From Pseudomonadota bacterium (lineage in GTDB: Bacteria > Pseudomonadota > Alphaproteobacteria > Rhizobiales > Hyphomicrobiaceae): a stretch of DNA of 5,915 bases. Shown here piece after piece: positions 1 to 5,424 of this stretch. The notes beneath the pieces were generated by a model that searched no databases, had not been told where the DNA came from, and saw only the letters and a program-made list of their open reading frames with translations. Location of the stretch: contig JAEYYJ010000015.1 of the NCBI GenBank assembly GCA_023430845.1, positions 1 to 5,915 on the forward strand, written 5' to 3'. Each line of letters starts with the position of its first letter. Positions within the stretch are counted from its first letter, which is position 1. The position numbers and the translations under genes are program-made.

Positions 1-901
1 CGGTTTCCGCGTGCCGGGCGTCGACTGGAAGCGGACCTCGAAGCGCGTGCTGACGCTCGAGTGGATCGATGGCATTCCGATCGCTGACAACGCGCGGCTC
101 GAAGCGGCCGGCTACGACCGTCGTGCGCTCGGGCTCACCGTGCTGCAGTCCTTCCTGCGCCATGCCATGCGTGATGGCTTCTTTCATGCCGACATGCACC
201 AGGGCAACCTGATGGTGGATCGCGAAGGCCATGTCGTCGCGGTCGACTTCGGCATCATGGGCCGGCTCGGGCACAAGGAGCGCCGCTTTCTCGCGGAGAT
301 CCTGCACGGCATCATCACGCGTGACTATCGGCGCGCGGCCGAAGTGCACTTCTGGGCGGGCTATGTGCCGCCGCATCATCCCGTGGAAGTCTTCGCGCAG
401 GCCTTGCGGGCGATCGGCGAGCCCATTCAAGGCCGGCCAGCCGGTGAAATCTCCATGGCCGATCTGCTTGGACAGCTCTTTGCCTACACTGAAGTCTTCG
501 ACATGCAGACCCGGCCGGAGCTGATCAATCTGCAGAAGACAATGGTCGTTGTCGAAGGCGTCGCGCGCGGGCTCGATCCGAACCTCGACATCTGGACGGC
601 CGCCGAGCCCATCGCGCGCGAATGGGTCGAGAGCAATCTCGGCGCGGCGGGCGCGCTGAAGGATGCGCGCGAGGGCGCAGGCGAGATCGGACGTCTGCTC
701 GGTGATGTGCCGGCACTGCTCGGGCAGGCGGAGAGGACGCTGCTCGCGCTTGCCGAGGCCGCGCGCAGTGGTGTGCGCCTCGATGATGAGACCGTCGAAC
801 GGCTCGCGGCAGCAGATGCGCGACAGGAGCGGTGGGGCCGTGTTGCGCTCTGGATTGGTGCGCTGGCGCTAGCAGGCATCGCGCTCGCGATGTGGCGTTG
901 A
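1..901 (+). CDS. ubiB: UbiB/ABC1 family protein kinase-like ubiquinone biosynthesis protein, C-terminal part (5' end outside window)
   Basis: About 299 residues are visible. The reading frame is open to the left edge, with the first whole codon at position 2, so the GTG at 11 is an internal valine and not a start. The ABC1/COQ8 signatures are clear: a catalytic-loop motif HADMHQGNLM at 185-214 and the metal-binding DFG motif at 245-253 (VDFGIMGRL). A stretch typical of this family follows (DMQTRPEL...QKTMVVVEG, about 500-560). The tail ends in one hydrophobic helix of about 17 residues (ALWIGALALAGIALAMW, roughly 845-895) that should anchor the protein in the inner membrane. The N-terminal KxGQ motif that defines the family lies outside the window. 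UbiB/COQ8 proteins are atypical kinase/ATPase-like factors needed for aerobic ubiquinone synthesis. They are often called 2-polyprenylphenol 6-hydroxylase, but direct hydroxylase activity is not established. The next gene starts 160 nt downstream on the same strand and is functionally unrelated. Confidence 0.93.
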   Translation, partial: GFRVPGVDWKRTSKRVLTLEWIDGIPIADNARLEAAGYDRRALGLTVLQSFLRHAMRDGFFHADMHQGNLMVDREGHVVAVDFGIMGRLGHKERRFLAEILHGIITRDYRRAAEVHFWAGYVPPHHPVEVFAQALRAIGEPIQGRPAGEISMADLLGQLFAYTEVFDMQTRPELINLQKTMVVVEGVARGLDPNLDIWTAAEPIAREWVESNLGAAGALKDAREGAGEIGRLLGDVPALLGQAERTLLALAEAARSGVRLDDETVERLAAADARQERWGRVALWIGALALAGIALAMWR

Positions 902-954
902 GGCAGTCGCGCCCATGGCCTGTGCGAGCTGCTTGCTTTTCACGTGCCCCTGGC

Positions 955-972
955 GCGGATCCTGTGATCCGC
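955..972. other. Short perfect hairpin after ubiB
   Basis: Seven bases (gcggatc, 955-961) pair perfectly with gatccgc (966-972) around a 4-base loop. The hairpin lies 54 nt after the ubiB stop. No T-rich tract follows on either strand, so it is not a canonical intrinsic terminator. It could be a weak terminator, an mRNA 3'-end stabiliser or a protein-binding palindrome. The rest of the 160-nt gap (902-1061) holds no ORF or convincing promoter. The closest promoter match, TTGATG with TTCAAT near 1008-1034, has a short 15-nt spacer and is weak. Confidence 0.35.
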
Positions 973-1061
973 TTGGAAGGCAGGTCCGTTTCCCGTTTTT
1001 GAGACTTGATGGCCAGCGCCTGCGAGTTCAATGAAGCGCGCGGCTCGCGGAGGATGGGGCG

Positions 1062-2309
1062 GTGGAAATGCAGGGGCCTGAGCAGCAAGCAGCGGCGCGA
1101 CGCCTCGTAGCGATCGTTTGCGCTGCGCAGGTGTTGGTGCAGATCGGCGCGTTCTTCTGGCCGGCACTGCTGCCGCGCATGATCCCGCTCTGGGACCTCA
1201 CCAACACGCAAGCCGGATGGATCACGGCGAGCTTCTACGCGGCATACATGCTCGCCGTGCCGGTTCTCGTGACGCTGACCGATCGCGTGGATGCGAAATA
1301 CGTCTATCTGTTCGGCGTTGGCGCGACGGTCGCCGGACATGGTGGTTTTGCCCTCTTCGCCGAGGGCTACTGGTCGGCAATGGCCTTTCGCGCATTGACC
1401 GGTCTCGGTTGGGCTGGGACGTACATGACCGGCCTCAAGCTGCTCGCGGACCAGGTGGATGCCAAGATGATGTCGCGCGCCGTGACAGGACACGCGGCAA
1501 GTATCGGCATTTCCGGTGCGCTCTCCTTCGCGACGGGCGATTTGCTGGCGAACCTCGGTGGCTGGCAACTGGCGTTCTTCATGGCTGCGCTGACCGCCGC
1601 GATTGCGTGGTGCATGATTGCGCTCTTCGTCCCGCGACGCGCGGTGCCCGCAGCCAAGCCGAGTGATGGCGGTGGCCTGTTCAATTTCCTGCCGGTGCTG
1701 CGCAATCGCTCGGCGATGGCCTACGCGATCGGCTATTGTGTCCACACGTTGGAAATGAGCGCACTGCGTGGATGGGGCGTGGCCTTCCTCGGATACGTTG
1801 CCGCGAGTACGGGCGCCGGCACGGCCGTGCTTTCTCCAGCGGCGGTGATGACACTGCTCGGCTTGATCGGCGTCGCGGCAAGCGTCAGCGGGAACGAGAT
1901 GGCCATTCGTCTCGGCAGGCGTCGTCTTATTCAGCTCGCCATGGCTGGATCGATCGTGACGGCTTTGGCCATCGGCTTTATCGGCGTCTGGTCGTACTGG
2001 CTCGCGGTTGCGTTGCTGCTCGTTTATGGGCTCGTCGTGTGGCTCGATTCCTCATCGCTCACCGCTGGCGCAGCAGGCACGGCCGACCCTGCGCGGCGTG
2101 GCGCGACACTCGCGGTGCACTCATCGCTCGGCTATGCGGGCGGATTTGTCGGGCCGATCGTGGTCGGCTGGAGCCTGGATCGCGCAGGCGGCATGTCGCC
2201 GCTCGGCTGGGTGGCGGGTTTTGGCAGCGTGGCCGTGCTGATGCTCGTGGCGCTGCTCGCCTTCTTGCTCATGCGGCCACGCGGACTTGCCGGCGATAAG
2301 GGCGGGTAG
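1062..2309 (+). CDS. Major facilitator superfamily (MFS) transporter, 12 predicted helices
   Basis: A 415-residue polytopic membrane protein. I chose the GTG start at 1062 because a GGAGG at 1049-1053 sits 8 nt upstream; the in-frame ATG at 1068 would be 14 nt away. Hydrophobic helices can be placed roughly at residues 14-35, 50-72, 80-101, 103-127, 143-165, 168-190, 217-245, 258-275, 288-306, 310-332, 350-371 and 380-404. The long hydrophilic link around 191-213 is the usual central MFS loop. The loop between helices 2 and 3 carries a degenerate motif A (TLTDRVDAKY, residues 71-80): the D-R pair is kept but the flanking glycines and one arginine are not. The equivalent loop in the second half has GRRR at 285-288. 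The family moves small solutes across the inner membrane by proton-coupled exchange or symport. The substrate cannot be read from sequence. Its stop nearly abuts the stop of the acyl-CoA synthetase, so a carboxylic-acid substrate is possible but only inferred. Confidence 0.9.
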   Translation: MEMQGPEQQAAARRLVAIVCAAQVLVQIGAFFWPALLPRMIPLWDLTNTQAGWITASFYAAYMLAVPVLVTLTDRVDAKYVYLFGVGATVAGHGGFALFAEGYWSAMAFRALTGLGWAGTYMTGLKLLADQVDAKMMSRAVTGHAASIGISGALSFATGDLLANLGGWQLAFFMAALTAAIAWCMIALFVPRRAVPAAKPSDGGGLFNFLPVLRNRSAMAYAIGYCVHTLEMSALRGWGVAFLGYVAASTGAGTAVLSPAAVMTLLGLIGVAASVSGNEMAIRLGRRRLIQLAMAGSIVTALAIGFIGVWSYWLAVALLLVYGLVVWLDSSSLTAGAAGTADPARRGATLAVHSSLGYAGGFVGPIVVGWSLDRAGGMSPLGWVAGFGSVAVLMLVALLAFLLMRPRGLAGDKGG

Positions 2310-2310
2310 G

Positions 2311-3858
2311 TCAGATGCGCCGGCCTGCATCCTTCCAGTAGGGCTCGCGCAGGCGGCGTTTGAAAATCTTTCCGGAGTCCTCACGCGGGAGGTCGTGTGC
2401 GATCTCGATGCGACGCGGCACCTTGTAGCTCGCAAGATGCGATTGCAGGTGCGCGCGCATGACCTCGGTGTCAAGCGCATGTCCTGGCATGGGCTCGACG
2501 AGCGCGATGAGGGCTTCGCCGAACTCCTCATCTGGAATGCCGAACACCGCGCAGTCCTTGATCCCCGGGAGCGCCACCGCGACGGCCTCGATCTCAGCTG
2601 GGTAGATGTTTACGCCGCCGGAGATGACCATGTCGCGCTTGCGATCGCAGAGGAATAGATAGCCGTCCGGATCGACGTAGCCCATGTCGCCGACAGTGAT
2701 GAGGCCGCGACGCTCGATCTCGGCCCGCTTTTCGGGGAGGTTGTGGTAGGTGAACTCGGGGTAGTAGTCGATCGAAGAGAAGACCTCGCCGATCTCGCCC
2801 TGAGGCACCTCGCGGCCTTGCTCGTCCTGGATGGAGAGCGTCGCACCCTTCGAGGGACGGCCGACAGTACCAGGCTTTCTGAGCCAGTCCTCACTCGAGA
2901 CGATGGTGACGGCGCCGCTCTCCGTCGCCCCGTAGAATTCCCAGATGACGGGCCCCCACCATTCGATCATGGCGCGCTTGACGTGCACGGGGCAGGGTGC
3001 GGCGGCGTGCATCACAAAGCGCAATGACGAGACGTCATAGCGGCGGCGGACCTCTTCGGGCAGCTTCATGAGACGCACGAACATGGTTGGTACCATGAAG
3101 AGCGTGTCGATGCGCTGGCGTTCGATGGTCGCGAGCAGTTCCTCGGGCTCGAAGCGCGGCATGAGAATGAGCGCTTCGGCGAGACGCGCGGCGCGCAGCA
3201 CGAAGGCATTGGGCGCGGAGTGATAGAGCGGTCCCGCCATGATCGTGCGAATGCCGGGCGAGACGCCATAGACGACGCGGCGCGCCTCGTTGAGGGCTTC
3301 CTGCTGATCCGGCGTCGGCGGTGCGCGGCGCACGCCTTTGGGATGTCCGGTGGTGCCGGACGTATAGATCATGCTGAGCGTCTGCGGGCGCGGTGCGCCG
3401 GACCACGGGGCGTTCGCGCTGATGAAGCTGTCCCAACTGCGGGCGTCGGACGGGAGCGCGCAACGCTCCGGCGGAATGGCGAATGCGCGTGCGATCGTAT
3501 CGGGCGTCGGGGCTGCCAGGATGGTGACGCCGGGCGAGGCCGCGCGTCGCGCCGCATCGAGGAGGTCGGCGTGGGTGACGAGCACCTTCGCTGCGCAGTC
3601 GCGGAGGATGTAGCCGATCTCCTCGGGGTGGAAGTGCCAGTTGATGGGCACGGCGTAAGCGCCGAGGCGAATGGCGGCGTAGGAGGCTTCCAGAAAGGCG
3701 ATGTCGTTGCGCATGAGGATCGCGACGCAGTCGCCCTGGCCGACACCGAGGGTGGCTAGGCCTGATGCGGCCCGCTCAATACGGGCGTCGAATGTGGCCT
3801 GATCGATGATGTGCGCGCCGCTCGCGATGCCGCGTACGAGCCCGTCGTCTGCCCCCAT
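2311..3858 (-). CDS. AMP-forming acyl-CoA synthetase (class I adenylate-forming enzyme)
   Basis: A 515-residue enzyme that should activate a carboxylic acid with ATP to an acyl-adenylate and then to an acyl-CoA. I chose the ATG at 3858 because GGGAGG (complement of 3865-3870) lies 6 nt upstream. A longer in-frame start at 3960 would add 34 low-complexity residues and run into the opposite promoter region. The core motifs are all present: P-loop YTSGTTGHPKG (165-175), FYGATESG (308-315), GDMGYVDPDGY (390-400) with Asp391, the hinge and A8 region DRKRDMVISGG (405-415) followed by NIYPAEIE, and the C-terminal PREDSGK with the catalytic lysine at 497. The length of about 515 is normal for medium- or long-chain and aryl-CoA ligases. 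There is no signal peptide, so it is cytosolic. The gene is divergent from the crotonase gene across 126 nt, which suggests a shared catabolic pathway. Chain length and substrate class cannot be decided from motifs alone. Confidence 0.95.
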   Translation of the reverse strand: MGADDGLVRGIASGAHIIDQATFDARIERAASGLATLGVGQGDCVAILMRNDIAFLEASYAAIRLGAYAVPINWHFHPEEIGYILRDCAAKVLVTHADLLDAARRAASPGVTILAAPTPDTIARAFAIPPERCALPSDARSWDSFISANAPWSGAPRPQTLSMIYTSGTTGHPKGVRRAPPTPDQQEALNEARRVVYGVSPGIRTIMAGPLYHSAPNAFVLRAARLAEALILMPRFEPEELLATIERQRIDTLFMVPTMFVRLMKLPEEVRRRYDVSSLRFVMHAAAPCPVHVKRAMIEWWGPVIWEFYGATESGAVTIVSSEDWLRKPGTVGRPSKGATLSIQDEQGREVPQGEIGEVFSSIDYYPEFTYHNLPEKRAEIERRGLITVGDMGYVDPDGYLFLCDRKRDMVISGGVNIYPAEIEAVAVALPGIKDCAVFGIPDEEFGEALIALVEPMPGHALDTEVMRAHLQSHLASYKVPRRIEIAHDLPREDSGKIFKRRLREPYWKDAGRRI

Positions 3859-3864
3859 GGGGAA

Positions 3865-3870
3865 CCTCCC
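3865..3870 (-). promoter_or_regulatory. Ribosome binding site deciding the acyl-CoA synthetase start
   Basis: On the minus strand this reads GGGAGG, 6 nt before the ATG at 3858. It is a strong Shine-Dalgarno match and favours this start over the upstream in-frame ATG at 3960. Confidence 0.8.
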
Positions 3871-3905
3871 GCTTTTGCTCTTTTCGTCCAGTTGAGCATG
3901 GGCCT

Positions 3906-3965
3906 GTGCGACAAAGCAAGCTGGCGGAGGGATCAGGCGGCAGTTAGAATTCGTGCACAAAGCAA
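3906..3965. repeat. Pair of direct repeats (gtgc[g]acaaagcaa) in the divergent promoter region
   Basis: The copies are gtgcgacaaagcaa at 3906-3919 and gtgcacaaagcaa at 3953-3965. They differ by one inserted base and share the exact 9-mer acaaagcaa, with starts 46 nt apart. The position, flanking the candidate rightward -10 element, suits operator sites for a regulator of both genes. No regulator gene is visible in the window, and a chance repeat cannot be excluded. Confidence 0.35.
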
Positions 3966-3972
3966 TTCAGCC

Positions 3973-3978
3973 AGGAGG
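3973..3978 (+). promoter_or_regulatory. Ribosome binding site deciding the crotonase start
   Basis: AGGAGG, a full Shine-Dalgarno match, lies 6 nt before the ATG at 3985. The same frame stays open back to 3811, but that longer version would overlap the divergent gene and lacks such a site. Confidence 0.85.
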
Positions 3979-3984
3979 CACCGC

Positions 3985-4764
3985 ATGTCGGAGGAATCGG
4001 TCATCGTGACCCGCAAGGACGGCGTCGCCGTTGTCCGGCTCAATGAGCCGAAGTCGATGAATGCCATGTCCGCCGGCATCAAGGCCGGCCTCGATGCCAA
4101 TGTGCCGGGGCTGCTCGAAGACGATAGCGTGCGCTGCATTCTCATCACCGGTACCGGCGATGCCTTCTGCGCGGGCGGCGACATCCGGAACATGGGCCGG
4201 GCCAAGCCCTCGGACACGCGCGAGCGCATGCGCCGCTCCTACCGCTGGTCGGGTCGGCTGCTGAAGGCGGAAAAGCCGATCGTGACGGCTGTGAATGGCG
4301 CGGCAGCCGGTGCTGGTGTGTCGCTCGCGCTCATGGGCGATGTCGTGATCGCGTCGACGTCGGCCTACTTCACGACGGGGTTCGTCAAGATCGGTGTGGT
4401 GCCGGATCTCGGGCTACTCGCGACGCTGCCACGCGCCGTCGGGACAATCCGCGCCAAGGATATGCTCCTGACGAGCCGTAAGGTCGGCGCGGAGGAGGCC
4501 TTGCAGATCGGCCTCTGCTCGCGCGTCGTGGCACCGGGCGAGCTGATGGACAAGGCTATGGAGGTCGCGGAGCAGTTCGCGAACGGGCCGACGATCGCCT
4601 ATGGCCTCCTCAAGAAGATGGTCTCGAAAGCGTATGACGCCTCGTTCGACGAGTTCCTCGATGCCGAGGCGTTCGCGCAGGGCACGGTCATGGCGACCGA
4701 TGATTTCATCGAAGGCATCACGGCCTTCCGCGAGAAGCGCCGCCCGAAATTCAAGGGAAGCTGA
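3985..4764 (+). CDS. Enoyl-CoA hydratase/isomerase family protein, more likely an isomerase (PaaG/ECI-like active site)
   Basis: A 259-residue single-domain crotonase-fold protein of normal length. The two oxyanion-hole segments are present: AFCAGGD at residues 60-66, and NGAAAGAGVSLAL at 104-116. The C-terminal ATDDFIEGITAFREKRRPKF is typical of the family. By alignment from memory to mammalian mitochondrial enoyl-CoA hydratase, catalytic Glu144 is replaced by Ser113 and Glu164 by Phe133. Asp141, in VVPDLG (codon 4405-4407), occupies the place where PaaG and Delta3-Delta2-enoyl-CoA isomerases keep their catalytic acid. I therefore infer isomerisation of an unsaturated or ring-epoxide acyl-CoA and not water addition. 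It acts in the cytosol and probably on the CoA thioester made by the divergent ligase, or on a product of it. No phenylacetate (paa) genes are present, so a paaG name is not justified. Confidence 0.9.
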   Translation: MSEESVIVTRKDGVAVVRLNEPKSMNAMSAGIKAGLDANVPGLLEDDSVRCILITGTGDAFCAGGDIRNMGRAKPSDTRERMRRSYRWSGRLLKAEKPIVTAVNGAAAGAGVSLALMGDVVIASTSAYFTTGFVKIGVVPDLGLLATLPRAVGTIRAKDMLLTSRKVGAEEALQIGLCSRVVAPGELMDKAMEVAEQFANGPTIAYGLLKKMVSKAYDASFDEFLDAEAFAQGTVMATDDFIEGITAFREKRRPKFKGS

Positions 4765-4789
4765 AGAGGGGCCGGCTGGGGTCTTCAGA

Positions 4790-4813
4790 AGGGCCGTGAG
4801 TGGCAGCGGCCCT
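4790..4813. terminator. Hairpin in the convergent crotonase/doxX gap, possible bidirectional terminator
   Basis: agggccg (4790-4796) pairs with cggccct (4807-4813) around a 10-nt loop. A weaker outer pairing is possible between gccgg (4771-4775) and ccggc (4821-4825). It lies between two facing stop codons (4764 and 4826), where termination from both sides is expected. Neither side has a T-run, so an intrinsic terminator is only tentative. Confidence 0.35.
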
Positions 4814-4825
4814 CGAGCCCCCGGC

Positions 4826-5260
4826 TTAGAGGCGACCGGCCACGCTCTCATGTTGGCTTTGTGGTGCGGAGGGGCTGCTCGCTACGGGGAACAAAGCTCT
4901 GAGAAGCGGATTGCGGAGCCACAGTCCGCCCCACATGAACAGTCCGAGATAGACGCTGAACAGAACGTGCGAAAAGAGCGGGTTGCCGGCCCGGATCTGG
5001 GTAGCTATTGCGCCTCCGAGCAGGCCCATCATCAGAACGGCACCGAGTATGCTCGTGCGCGGCGCCAGATAGAGTATCAGGCAGGCCAGCTCGATCAGCC
5101 CGATCATGAGCGCATAGCCTGCCGGCCAGCCGAGAGCGGCCATGGTTCCCTCGGCGATGGGCATCTGAAGCAGTTTTGGCGCGATCGACGCGCCCAGCAT
5201 GAAAAGGGCGAACAGGCCCGTGAGTACGAAACCTGTCCACTGCAGCGAGGGGTTGTTCAT
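4826..5260 (-). CDS. DoxX-like small integral membrane protein
   Basis: A 144-residue protein with four hydrophobic segments at about residues 8-30, 43-66, 69-89 and 96-117, followed by a polar tail rich in Ser, Ala, Pro and Gln. The pattern GWPAGYALMIGLIE, then LYLAPRTSILGAVLMMG, then ATQIRAGNPLFSH fits the DoxX-like family of four-helix inner-membrane proteins. The start at 5260 is supported by AAGGAG on the minus strand (complement of 5269-5274), 8 nt upstream. The frame is open further upstream, but that part is leader, not protein. DoxX relatives include a subunit of an archaeal thiosulfate:quinone oxidoreductase and mycobacterial oxidative-stress proteins; most bacterial copies have no assigned function. 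The gene follows nhaD on the same strand after 164 nt, too far to assume translational coupling. Its ribosome binding site lies inside an inverted repeat, suggesting translational control. Confidence 0.85.
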   Translation of the reverse strand: MNNPSLQWTGFVLTGLFALFMLGASIAPKLLQMPIAEGTMAALGWPAGYALMIGLIELACLILYLAPRTSILGAVLMMGLLGGAIATQIRAGNPLFSHVLFSVYLGLFMWGGLWLRNPLLRALFPVASSPSAPQSQHESVAGRL

Positions 5261-5269
5261 CGGCTCGTC

Positions 5270-5305
5270 TCCTTGGTCGATGTGGCATCGCTTCAAGACC
5301 AAGGA
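5270..5305 (-). promoter_or_regulatory. Inverted repeat that can sequester the doxX ribosome binding site
   Basis: tccttggtc (5270-5278) and gaccaagga (5297-5305) form a perfect 9-bp inverted repeat with an 18-nt spacer. In the doxX mRNA the strand holding the Shine-Dalgarno AAGGA pairs with an upstream UCCUU. A second small stem (GAUG/CAUC around CCA, within 5279-5289) can stack directly on the first, leaving a 7-nt bulge. The start codon is just outside, at 5258-5260. As RNA this could block ribosome access until opened by heat, a ligand or a protein. As DNA it could be an operator. The pairing is seen directly; the function is inferred. Confidence 0.45.
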
Positions 5306-5340
5306 CGCACCACGCCGGACCGAGCCGACAACGCTTGCAA

Positions 5341-5346
5341 AGAATA
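5341..5346 (-). promoter_or_regulatory. Candidate -10 element for doxX
   Basis: The minus strand reads TATTCT, matching four of six consensus positions, inside the only A+T-rich patch of the 164-nt nhaD-doxX gap (5261-5424). No good -35 element lies 16-18 nt upstream. If used, it would give a leader of roughly 70 nt containing the whole ribosome-binding-site hairpin. This is weak support. Confidence 0.25.
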
Positions 5347-5353
5347 TTTCTCG

Positions 5354-5396
5354 CTTCCCGTTGTCCTTCCTCACAGGGCCGCCTGAGAGCGGGAAG
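5354..5396. other. Inverted repeat downstream of nhaD, weak terminator candidate
   Basis: cttcccg (5354-5360) and cgggaag (5390-5396) are perfect 7-bp complements with a 29-nt spacer. The spacer itself can fold through ctca/tgag and gg/cc pairs. The element lies 29 nt past the nhaD stop, where a terminator would be expected. The minus-strand sequence after it (cgagaaatattcttt) is A/T-rich but not a U-run. It may be a 3'-end structure of the nhaD transcript. Confidence 0.3.
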
Positions 5397-5424
5397 GTCT
5401 CTCTCGCAGCGGTCGCGCCTTGGA

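Larger units (their letters stand above)
3859..3984. promoter_or_regulatory. Divergent promoter region between acyl-CoA synthetase and crotonase genes
   Basis: This 126-nt stretch separates two divergent gene starts and must hold both promoters unless transcription enters from inside a gene. For the rightward gene, TAGAAT at 3945-3950 matches the -10 consensus at five of six positions. The best -35 candidate, CTGGCG at 3921-3926 with an 18-nt spacer, is poor. No comparably good promoter is seen leftward. Two near-identical direct repeats lie here, at 3906-3919 and 3953-3965, the second between the -10 candidate and the crotonase ribosome binding site. The region is presumed regulatory from layout; the exact promoter elements are uncertain. 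Confidence 0.5.

Noticed and set aside
525..1745. Long open frame of 406 codons on the minus strand
   Set aside because: It lies antisense to ubiB, the gap and the MFS gene. It is rich in Arg, Ala, Ser and His with no recognisable domain, as expected for a shadow frame in GC-rich DNA.
3859..3960. N-terminal extension of the acyl-CoA synthetase to the ATG at 3960
   Set aside because: The extra 34 residues do not look like the family, no ribosome binding site supports them, and they cover the divergent promoter region. The ATG at 3858 has GGGAGG at 6 nt.
3811..3984. N-terminal extension of the crotonase to 3811
   Set aside because: It would overlap the divergent ligase gene. The ATG at 3985 has AGGAGG at 6 nt and gives the normal family length.
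5270..5305. Reading the doxX leader hairpin as a known riboswitch class or ROSE element
   Set aside because: No conserved core of a riboswitch class I know is visible, and the hallmark internal ROSE pairing (U-rich loop with a UYGCU anti-SD) is absent. Only simple SD sequestration is supported.
4601..5386. Plus-strand open frame of 261 codons spanning the crotonase end and the doxX gene
   Set aside because: It overlaps two well-supported genes in other frames and has no domain or start signal of its own.
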